A stretch of DNA of 21,464 bases from Bacteroidota bacterium (lineage in GTDB: Bacteria; Bacteroidota; Bacteroidia; Chitinophagales; Chitinophagaceae), in assembly GCA_023436425.1 (NCBI GenBank), contig JAEZJD010000013.1, forward strand, positions 1 to 21,464, written 5' to 3'. A program made the position numbers and the translations under genes. This document shows, piece by piece, positions 14,822 through 21,464 of this stretch. Position 1 is the stretch's first letter. Every line of letters begins with the position of its first letter. The notes under the pieces were generated by a model. It was not told where the DNA came from and made no database searches. It saw nothing but the letters and a program-made list of their open reading frames with translations.

Positions 14822-17001
14822 TCTTTATCTCTAAAAAAGGCAGCTTTCTGCACGCGCTGTCTGGGTAATCCGGGTCCACTCCAATCCAGTTTGAGAAAGG
14901 GTGGTCCATTTTCTTTTGATCTATAGTAAGAAAGTTGAAACGGATGTAAGCCGCCTTTCAGAAAAAGATTTGTTGAACGCAGCACGTTACCGGGATAGCC
15001 AAAGTCTTCATCAATTACTTGTATGTCATGGATGCGCAAAAAAGCTTTGGCGTCGCACGACATATAAAATGTATACTCTCCATTGGTAGGAACAGAAATG
15101 TATCCCGTAAAAACCGAAAGCGTGTTAACGTTGCTTTGCGCTGTATTGATGTCCGGCACATTCGAAATTCCCGTTGCAACCGGAACTAAATTTTCAATCT
15201 GCGGTATCCACGAAAAACTGCCTTGATAGCTTTTCCAGTTTAGTCCTGGTGCGAGTTTTTCATTTTCCACCGGTGGGATGAGAACACTGTCGTAAGGACG
15301 TGGCGCAGAGGCGTTAGATCGGCGCATTTGCAATGCCTTCGCTTTTAAGTACAATTGAAACGTTGAGACGGTTATTTCCTGGTCAACCGCTTTTGTTTGG
15401 TTGCCAGCAGGAATCTTTAATACCGAGCTGGTTTTTTCAGCAAGATTGCTATGCTGCGCAGGATCGTTTACAACATTGTATATCTCAAAATTATCATCAG
15501 CTGATTGAATATTGTACCTGACTCCCACATAGTCGCCCACCCTTATCCATTGCATCTGATTACGCATTCTTCCACGTCGCAGTGCCGAAAACTCTCTGTA
15601 CTCCGGAGTAGGTTCATCGTTCTTGTATTCGATATAGACAGAACGGGCAAACGAAGATTTGCCGGTAAGTGTTGGGGCAAGGGAACGTCCGTCCATTCGT
15701 TCCGGTGGTTGTGCTCCTGCCCATTCGATGAAGGTGGGAGCCCAGTCATAGCCGATCGCAGGTGCAGAAACGTTAAGCCCCTGTGGCAAACGGCGAGGAG
15801 CCCAAACTATTGCGGGAAGCCGCACGCCTCCTTCCCAAGTATCGCCTTTAATTCCCTCAAAAGGTCCGTAGCTTGAAAAGAACGTTGGTTTATTCGGCTG
15901 CTCGTTCTCGTTAGGTAAATACGACTCTTTGGACGGTCCGTTATCCGATGTATAAACAATGATAGTGTTGGACTCAATTTTCAGGTCTCGCAAAAGCTGA
16001 ACTATATCTCCTACTGCATCGTCAATTCTACGGTTCGCGGTCGCATATCGTTTGTATATATCTGGCCAGGGAATTTCAGGTGTGGACGCATCGTGATCAT
16101 GGTCGTAGGTTGCCGCTGAATATTCCGGATAAACATAGCTGTCCGGCGTTCCAGTTGCCGTATTTATATATTGCCCTTTTCTACCAATCCATTGTAGACC
16201 ACCTGTAAGCCCACCACCAGTTGGATATTTTTGTGTGGGCAGCTCCTGAACTGCATGAGGTGTGTCGAAAGCAAGGTATAAAAAGAACGGATTTTTCTTC
16301 TTTTTTACCCTTACATGATCCACGATATATTTTTTTGCCATGGCAGTCCACAGATCGGCAGTGTAGCACTTGTCCAAGTCCTGAGTAATATTGGTATAGT
16401 TGTTCCAAACTCCTTTTCCGTTTTCCGCCCAGTATTTCCGGTAGATAGCTTCTTTCGGATAATGCTCATGTCCATCGCTGTGGCGCATGTAACCGAAATA
16501 ATAATCGAAACCACGCTTGAGCGGATGAGCAGGCCATTGATAACCATTGATATCATATTTATCGTTTCCCTGTAAGCCCCACTTGCCGATAGCTACTGTA
16601 GAATAACCGAGGGTGCGAAGAGTTGATGCCATCGTGTAATTGTCTTCCAACGCTTTGTCGAACTGATTGTCTCGAACATTTGCGTGACCCTGACTTACGC
16701 CAAGTAAAAGTGAAGCTCGCGATGGCGCACAAATGGGAGCGGGACAATAGTACTGTGAAAGCATCACGCCTTCATTGGCCAATTTGTCCAAGTGTGGCGT
16801 CAACTCAACTGGCTTCGATTTGTCGTGCAACTTTGCCCGACTGTTTTGAAAGAAAGCTCCCAAATCGCCGTAGCCCTGATCGTCGCTGATAATGAAAATG
16901 ATGTTCGGTTTTTGTGAAGAAGATTGAGCAACCGCCACCTTCAACATTGCGATCATTATAAAAAGCAAACAGGTTGTTGCAAGTATCCCCTTCTTCACCA
17001 T
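14818..17001 (-). CDS. Secreted S1-type sulfatase fused to a PA14-like domain
   Basis: A 727-residue exported sulfatase. The signal peptide spans about residues 5-26 (ILATTCLLFIMIAMLKVAVAQ). Catalytic parts: ISDDQGYGDLG (38-48), formylglycine site C91 in CAPSRASLLLG, AIGKWGLQG with K140 (Gly where many members have His), FDTPHA, TSDNGP, and GIKGDTWEGGVRLP. After the usual sulfatase C-terminal subdomain, residues about 575-725 read as a PA14-type beta-barrel (YTFYMSCDAKAFLRIHD, GLHPFQLSYYRSKENGPPFLKLDWSGPG). This module often binds carbohydrate. I start at the ATG at 17001; a GTG one codon earlier is less likely. It lies 14 nt after the GH127 gene and is coupled to the GH49-like gene by a 4-nt overlap. 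The specific sulfate position is unknown. Confidence 0.93.
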   Translation of the reverse strand: MVKKGILATTCLLFIMIAMLKVAVAQSSSQKPNIIFIISDDQGYGDLGAFFQNSRAKLHDKSKPVELTPHLDKLANEGVMLSQYYCPAPICAPSRASLLLGVSQGHANVRDNQFDKALEDNYTMASTLRTLGYSTVAIGKWGLQGNDKYDINGYQWPAHPLKRGFDYYFGYMRHSDGHEHYPKEAIYRKYWAENGKGVWNNYTNITQDLDKCYTADLWTAMAKKYIVDHVRVKKKKNPFFLYLAFDTPHAVQELPTQKYPTGGGLTGGLQWIGRKGQYINTATGTPDSYVYPEYSAATYDHDHDASTPEIPWPDIYKRYATANRRIDDAVGDIVQLLRDLKIESNTIIVYTSDNGPSKESYLPNENEQPNKPTFFSSYGPFEGIKGDTWEGGVRLPAIVWAPRRLPQGLNVSAPAIGYDWAPTFIEWAGAQPPERMDGRSLAPTLTGKSSFARSVYIEYKNDEPTPEYREFSALRRGRMRNQMQWIRVGDYVGVRYNIQSADDNFEIYNVVNDPAQHSNLAEKTSSVLKIPAGNQTKAVDQEITVSTFQLYLKAKALQMRRSNASAPRPYDSVLIPPVENEKLAPGLNWKSYQGSFSWIPQIENLVPVATGISNVPDINTAQSNVNTLSVFTGYISVPTNGEYTFYMSCDAKAFLRIHDIQVIDEDFGYPGNVLRSTNLFLKGGLHPFQLSYYRSKENGPPFLKLDWSGPGLPRQRVQKAAFFRDKE

Positions 17002-17015
17002 CACAGATGTTCTTA

Positions 17016-18890
17016 TTATTCAATGTTGGTTTGTAAAAAGGTGAGCCGCCAGTTTCCTTCTTTCCTGTCATCTGCTTCATAATATGGAACAAAAACGAGA
17101 GTCTTGATTCCGTCTACTTTTAACTCGTATGCCGGAGCATAAGTTTTGGAAGGAAGTTCTTTAAAATGTGCTACCAGATTTTTTGGAGAGATAGCGACGT
17201 TCTTTTCACGATCAATTCCATTGATTAATCCTTTGGCTGAATACACCAATGGCCCACGCATGATGGCCACCCAACCAACCCGATAAATGTCTGTTGTATT
17301 TTGAGGCGCTATTGCAAACTCCTGTTTTTCCACTACCCGTAAAGGCATTGGAAAATAAATTTCCACAACCGTTTCTTTTTCCCAATTGTTGTTTAACGTG
17401 TAAAACTCATTTGGCTTTTTATCTGCCCCATTCACTGCTCTACCGTTTACAGTAATTGTTGTATTCCTTGCCCAGGCTGGAATTCTTATGAACAGGGGGA
17501 AACTGCTTTTTTTTGTAGGACTTACAACAAGTGTAATTTTCCCATCGCCGGGATAAGAAGTTTTTTGTGAAATATGAACTTCATTTTTATCCATTGAAAC
17601 GATTGCCGCACTTTCTGTATACAGGTTTACTGCTATGCCATTTTGTTTACGGCTATAGATCATTGGCGAAAGTTCCTCCAATGCAAGCATACCACTGGAA
17701 GGGCAACAATCATTATAATTAGCTACGTGTTTTCTGCCATTTGTAAATGAATGATAACTCCAATCCTCACCATTAGCAAATTGGGCGCCCAGTAAGCTAT
17801 TGTATGTTGATTTATCAATTTCCTGTGCATAGCGGGCTTCACCTGTAATGCGTAACAATTCTTTGTTCAATTGAATCCATGACATTGTACTACATGTTTC
17901 TACAAATCCGTAAGGCTGCCAAAACTCTTTCGCATTAAAGCATTCTTTGTGCTTGCCAATACCACCCCATGGACCACCTCCAATTGTGAGATGATAATCG
18001 TGAATGTTTTGCCATGCATTTTGTACGGATTTTAGATAATCAGGATTGCCTGTTACAGAATAAAACTTTACAACACCTAATAACATCCAAATGATCTGGT
18101 AGGCCTTTCCATCAGCAACTGTTTCCATATCCCTGTTATTTAAACCCGCTGCAATAAGGCGAAGGCCATCCCTTTGCTCAATTTCCTTCACTATGAGTTT
18201 CGCAAAATCTAAATAGCGGTTATCACCTGTCTTTTTGTACAATTCAACCACAGGTTCGAGCGCTATAGTAGCAGAAATGCCATACCGCGTACCGTAATTA
18301 GTTAGATCTTTAGATCCGTCACCAAACGTTTTTAAAAACAGTTCGCCTATTTTTTTCGCAGCATCAAGGTATTTTGAATTTGGATAATATTCATTCAGTT
18401 GCAACAGCCCCAAAGTCATATAGCTTAGCGCCCATACATCCCAGGACCTTCGGTGTTGTTTCGATGTATCGTTTGTAATGCGCAGCTGTTTCGAATAATT
18501 GCCAAGATAGCCGTCAGCTTCCTGGTTGCTCACCAGGTAATCTGCAGTTTTAAAAAGAAGAGCTTTCAAAGCAGGATTGCCTGTTCTTACGGAAGCCAAT
18601 GTCGCGGCGTATAACCACTTTCCTCCATGTTCGCCATACCAGTCGGTGGTTGCATTTTTTTGACGGGCTGCTGCACTAAACATCTTGATTAACTGTCCAT
18701 TATTCCACTCGGGAAGTGAGCGCAATCTTCCATTTTCACTCAGGGCAATGGATTCTCCGAGTAACCCTTTCACCGCAACTGACGAAGGATTTAGGAACTC
18801 TTCCGATGGGTGAACGCTCAATGAACTTTGTGCGAAAATGTTGATTGCGGTGAGCAAGCAACTGAGAAGAACAATCATTTTATTTTTCAT
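17016..18890 (-). CDS. GH127-family beta-L-arabinofuranosidase-like enzyme, secreted
   Basis: A 624-residue exported enzyme of the DUF1680/GH127 group (GH146 is the close alternative). The signal peptide is MKNKMIVLLSCLLTAINIFA; this ATG at 18890 is preferred to the open frame up to 19019, which adds 43 unfamilial residues. An alpha/alpha-barrel fills the first 400 residues (SNQEADGYLGNY, RRSWDVWALSYMTLGLL). The zinc-cysteine active site known from Bifidobacterium HypBA1 (E322, E338, C340, C417, C418) is matched by E316 (GGIGKHKE), E331 and C333 (VETCSTMSW), and C395-C396 (NDCCPSSG). A beta-sandwich follows, with FIRIPAWA. Characterised members remove beta-linked L-arabinofuranose or related branched sugars. 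Here it probably acts on side chains of the sulfated target glycan. Confidence 0.9.
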   Translation of the reverse strand: MKNKMIVLLSCLLTAINIFAQSSLSVHPSEEFLNPSSVAVKGLLGESIALSENGRLRSLPEWNNGQLIKMFSAAARQKNATTDWYGEHGGKWLYAATLASVRTGNPALKALLFKTADYLVSNQEADGYLGNYSKQLRITNDTSKQHRRSWDVWALSYMTLGLLQLNEYYPNSKYLDAAKKIGELFLKTFGDGSKDLTNYGTRYGISATIALEPVVELYKKTGDNRYLDFAKLIVKEIEQRDGLRLIAAGLNNRDMETVADGKAYQIIWMLLGVVKFYSVTGNPDYLKSVQNAWQNIHDYHLTIGGGPWGGIGKHKECFNAKEFWQPYGFVETCSTMSWIQLNKELLRITGEARYAQEIDKSTYNSLLGAQFANGEDWSYHSFTNGRKHVANYNDCCPSSGMLALEELSPMIYSRKQNGIAVNLYTESAAIVSMDKNEVHISQKTSYPGDGKITLVVSPTKKSSFPLFIRIPAWARNTTITVNGRAVNGADKKPNEFYTLNNNWEKETVVEIYFPMPLRVVEKQEFAIAPQNTTDIYRVGWVAIMRGPLVYSAKGLINGIDREKNVAISPKNLVAHFKELPSKTYAPAYELKVDGIKTLVFVPYYEADDRKEGNWRLTFLQTNIE

Positions 18891-18910
18891 AGTAAGTGTC
18901 AATTCAATTT

Positions 18911-18950
18911 TAAAAAAAAGGGAAGGGATACTCCTGCTTTTGAATATCCC
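18911..18950 (-). terminator. Weak terminator-like hairpin between transporter and GH127 genes
   Basis: On the minus strand GGGATA (18950-18945) and TATCCC (18930-18925) form a 6-bp stem with a 14-nt loop, followed by TTCCC and eight T residues (18919-18912). The loop is long and the T run is offset by five bases, so it may be a weak or partial terminator that lowers expression of the downstream enzymes, or chance. I saw no TTTG/TAnnTTTG promoter in the 131-nt gap. Confidence 0.4.
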
Positions 18951-19021
18951 TGTTCGTAGCCCTGTTTGCGAAAATGCTTTGATCTTATTTAATTCTCTCT
19001 GTTTCGATCCTTTCTTCAACT

Positions 19022-20023
19022 TTAGGTTCCTGCATAAATGATACAGCCTAGGCCGATAATAAACAGCAGAAACATCGCCGCTATCAATCCATTCACTTCT
19101 TTCGAAGCGCCCTTAAATTCTTTCCAAATGAAAACGCCCCAGAGAGCGGCAACGAGTGTGGCTCCCTGACCTAGGCCATAAGATATCGCCGGACCGGCTT
19201 TACCAGCAGCAATTAGATTTAACGAATTCCCGAGCCCCCAAATTAATCCTCCCAAAATACCCACAAGATGTGTAGGAAATCTTCCCTTGAAATATTCAGA
19301 ATAGCTAGTCGGTGCTCCTTCAAAAGGTTTTCTCATTAAAATAGTATTGAACAGAAAATTGCTCAGGAAAATACCAAGCGAAAAAATAAATACTGCTGTG
19401 TAAGGTGTCATCTTACCTGCCGCAGGAGAAACAAAATTTTCCAAATCCATGGATGCTGCAATGAAGCGATAGAAGAACGACATCAATATGCCCGCGACAA
19501 CGGAAAGTATAATTCCTTTTGAAGAGACCTTCACATTTCCGCGTTGAACTTTTCTGTAAGCAACAGCATTAATGATTATCGCAAGCAAAACGAAAAAAGC
19601 ACCTGTAAACAAGAGTGTGGGATTGCCCTTGGCTGTTCCCAAATAATTTACAAGCACTCCCAAAATTAAAGCCAGCCCAATGCCCACAGGAAACGCGACA
19701 GCCATTCCCGCAATAGCAATGGCTGCAGAAAACAAAATGTTTGCTGCATTAAAAATCACGCCTCCCAACAGCGCCAAGCCAATGTTTCCGCCATCGGCTT
19801 GTGAGAGGTCGTTTAAAAAACTGCGACCCTGGTTACCCATGCTTCCCAACGTGAATGCAGAAATCAATGAGAAGAGCAAAATGCCGATGACGTAATCCCA
19901 ATAAAATAATTCGAAACGCCAGTTTTTGCTCGCAAGTTTTTGGGTGTTCGCCCAAGATCCCCAACAGAGCATTGTAATAATACAGAAGAGAACCGCAAGA
20001 CCATAGCTTTGAACAATGAACAT
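19022..20023 (-). CDS. GRP/ureide-permease-like sugar transporter, ten membrane helices
   Basis: A 333-residue inner-membrane protein with about ten hydrophobic segments (near residues 5-25, 37-60, 79-101, 103-128, 136-156, 171-190, 207-230, 252-273, 278-300 and 312-332). The opening CWGSWANTQKL followed by FELFYWDYVIG, and later GGLIWGLGNSLNLIAAGKAGPAISYGLGQG, match the glucose/ribose porter and plant ureide permease branch of the drug/metabolite transporter superfamily. This is family recognition from memory. Two halves of five helices suggest the usual internal duplication. Lying between a sulfatase and GH127, it probably imports a sugar released by the cluster enzymes. The substrate cannot be read from sequence. 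Confidence 0.83.
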   Translation of the reverse strand: MFIVQSYGLAVLFCIITMLCWGSWANTQKLASKNWRFELFYWDYVIGILLFSLISAFTLGSMGNQGRSFLNDLSQADGGNIGLALLGGVIFNAANILFSAAIAIAGMAVAFPVGIGLALILGVLVNYLGTAKGNPTLLFTGAFFVLLAIIINAVAYRKVQRGNVKVSSKGIILSVVAGILMSFFYRFIAASMDLENFVSPAAGKMTPYTAVFIFSLGIFLSNFLFNTILMRKPFEGAPTSYSEYFKGRFPTHLVGILGGLIWGLGNSLNLIAAGKAGPAISYGLGQGATLVAALWGVFIWKEFKGASKEVNGLIAAMFLLFIIGLGCIIYAGT

Positions 20024-20074
20024 GATAAACTGTTTTGGTGGTTTTAATCGTTGCTTTTGATGGCTTCAAAAAAT

Positions 20075-21464
20075 TTACTGTGTGTGTTCTTCATCCGGAT
20101 CCCGTTCTCCATTACCCGGCCATTTTATTGCCGGATTATACTTCGGATTTGGCGAGGGCATTTGCGCACCTACATCGCGCCTCCAGTTATGAAGTAAATC
20201 CCTCAACTCTTTTACTTTCGCCGGTTCTTTTTTGGAAAGATCATTTTGTTCACCGGGATCATTTTTCAAATTGAATAATTGTACGGTGTTGTTTTCAAAA
20301 TATTCAATAAGCTTGTAATCACCCAGACGAACCGCACCGCCCGGACTTTGAGCACCGTGATTGCTGTAATGTGGAAAATGCCAGAACAATGGTTTTTGCC
20401 GAAGCTTTTCAACACCCGATTGATCACCTTTTAAAACTGGAACCAAACTGTTTCCATCTATTCCGTTTTTGCCTCCCGGTTTTTTCGTCGCGCCAACCAT
20501 ATCCAAAATTGTGGCGTAAAAGTCGGTGCTAATCACTGGCACATCCGACTCAGTTCCATTTTTTCCATTGTTCGGCCAATAAATGACTAATGGTTCTCGT
20601 ATTCCGCCTTCATACAGCCATCCTTTTGCACCACGCAAAGGCGCATTCGATGTTGAAAAAACTTTGTCTGCATCGCACGGATTTATCTTTCTTGCCGGGT
20701 TTCCAAAATTGGCAGCGCTCATTCCGCCATTGTCTGAATAAAAAATGACGATGGTATTATCAGCTAATCCCAATTGTTTCAATTTCGCCATCACCTTACC
20801 GAAGCTTTCATCCATCCCTTCCACCATGGCAGCAAATTGAGGGTTATCCTGCCGCTGCTTCAGCTTCACAGTCCTGTCCGAAAATATTTTTATGCCCTGG
20901 TGCATAGTGTCGTTCAACGAAGCGGTAAGAACATTTCTCGATAACGCGTCAGCATCGTCCGGATTTCCCTCGAGAATAAAAGGGGTATAGTTTTGTTTCG
21001 GAAGTGCGTTTCGCTTTTTTTCATATTTGGCGACAAGATCGCCGCGACCCTGGATGGGATCGTGAACAGCGAAATGAGCCAGGTAGAGAAAGAACGGTTT
21101 GCTTTTATTTTTTTCCACCCATTTCAATGCTTCGTCCGTTAGTTTGTCCGTGAGATACTCTCCTTTTACGCCGCCGTCGAGTCCTTTCATTTCGAACGGC
21201 GAAAAATATGAAGCAGCCGGCCATCCTTTGTTCCAATCCGGAACATGAACATCGAAGCCCTGTCTTTTTGTAGAAGCAGAATCTTCGCCGAGGTGCCACT
21301 TTCCGAAAATGGCTGTTTCATATCCATTCTGCTTAAGCACCTGGGGAAGCGTTTGGATATTGTAAGGAAGATGCTGTACTGTTTCAGCGTTTTTTAATTT
21401 TTGAAATGAAAAATTTTTGCGGCCCGGCAACCAATCTGTGAGTCCCAGTCTTGCAGGATATTGC
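20075..21464 (-). CDS. S1-type sulfatase, N-terminus beyond the window edge
   Basis: The minus-strand frame is open to the right edge and the first visible residues are QYPARLGLTDWLPGRKNF. In this family that stretch directly follows the formylglycine motif (CSPTRASLLTG-QYPAR), so the modified cysteine should lie only some ten residues outside. About 463 residues are seen. Motifs: AIFGKWHLGED, AHFAVHDPIQGRGD, IFYSDNGGMS, GAKGWLYEGGIREPLVIYWP, and the C-terminal GDYKLIEYFENN and LFNLKNDPGEQNDLS. The TTG at 21430 that could look like a start is internal. It ends 51 nt before the transporter and is the first visible gene of the cluster. Sulfate position unknown. Confidence 0.93.
   Translation of the reverse strand, partial: QYPARLGLTDWLPGRKNFSFQKLKNAETVQHLPYNIQTLPQVLKQNGYETAIFGKWHLGEDSASTKRQGFDVHVPDWNKGWPAASYFSPFEMKGLDGGVKGEYLTDKLTDEALKWVEKNKSKPFFLYLAHFAVHDPIQGRGDLVAKYEKKRNALPKQNYTPFILEGNPDDADALSRNVLTASLNDTMHQGIKIFSDRTVKLKQRQDNPQFAAMVEGMDESFGKVMAKLKQLGLADNTIVIFYSDNGGMSAANFGNPARKINPCDADKVFSTSNAPLRGAKGWLYEGGIREPLVIYWPNNGKNGTESDVPVISTDFYATILDMVGATKKPGGKNGIDGNSLVPVLKGDQSGVEKLRQKPLFWHFPHYSNHGAQSPGGAVRLGDYKLIEYFENNTVQLFNLKNDPGEQNDLSKKEPAKVKELRDLLHNWRRDVGAQMPSPNPKYNPAIKWPGNGERDPDEEHTQ

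Noticed and set aside
18891..19019. Extension of the GH127 protein by 43 residues
   Set aside because: A clear signal peptide begins at the ATG at 18890; the longer version would bury it and is basic and unconserved in appearance.

Overview
The window looks like the chromosome of a Bacteroidota bacterium, probably a Chitinophagaceae-type soil or aquatic glycan degrader. This rests on AT-leaning coding sequence, a weak TTTG/TAnnTTTG-like promoter, A-rich translation starts without strong Shine-Dalgarno sequences, many secreted sulfatases, and the style of the proteins. The family or genus is an inference. Nothing in the window looks like phage, insertion sequence, CRISPR, tRNA or rRNA.

Positions 1-6562 (minus strand) hold a branched-chain amino acid operon in the order leuA-leuC-leuD-leuB-ilvE-ilvD, with ilvD cut by the left edge. 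The genes are tightly packed (3-nt gaps and ATGA overlaps) except for one 233-nt gap between leuB and ilvE. That gap contains what looks like a complete transcription attenuator. It has a possible internal promoter and a 32-codon leader ORF with a run of Leu/Val/Ile codons. After these come alternative RNA pairings and an intrinsic terminator ending about 20 nt before the ilvE start. LeuA is a short form that appears to lack the C-terminal leucine feedback domain.

Positions 6718-8259 (plus strand) hold a divergently transcribed, soluble, all-helical protein of unknown function, with a 155-nt region shared with leuA. A long inverted repeat (8280-8334) separates it from the next block.

Positions 8388-21464 (minus strand) form a compact sulfated-glycan utilisation cluster. 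In transcription order it encodes a sulfatase (N-terminus beyond the right edge), a ten-helix GRP/ureide-permease-like sugar transporter, a GH127-type beta-L-arabinofuranosidase-like enzyme, a sulfatase fused to a PA14-like domain, a GH49-like beta-helix lipoprotein hydrolase, a second secreted parallel beta-helix protein, another sulfatase with a C-terminal beta domain, and a secreted protein of the ADP-ribosylglycohydrolase fold with a C-terminal beta domain. Several junctions are 1-4 nt overlaps, so the products are probably made together. They would desulfate and cut an unknown, perhaps arabinose-containing, sulfated polysaccharide outside the cytoplasm, with sugars imported by the permease. 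No SusC/SusD pair, regulator or sulfatase-maturing enzyme lies inside the window.
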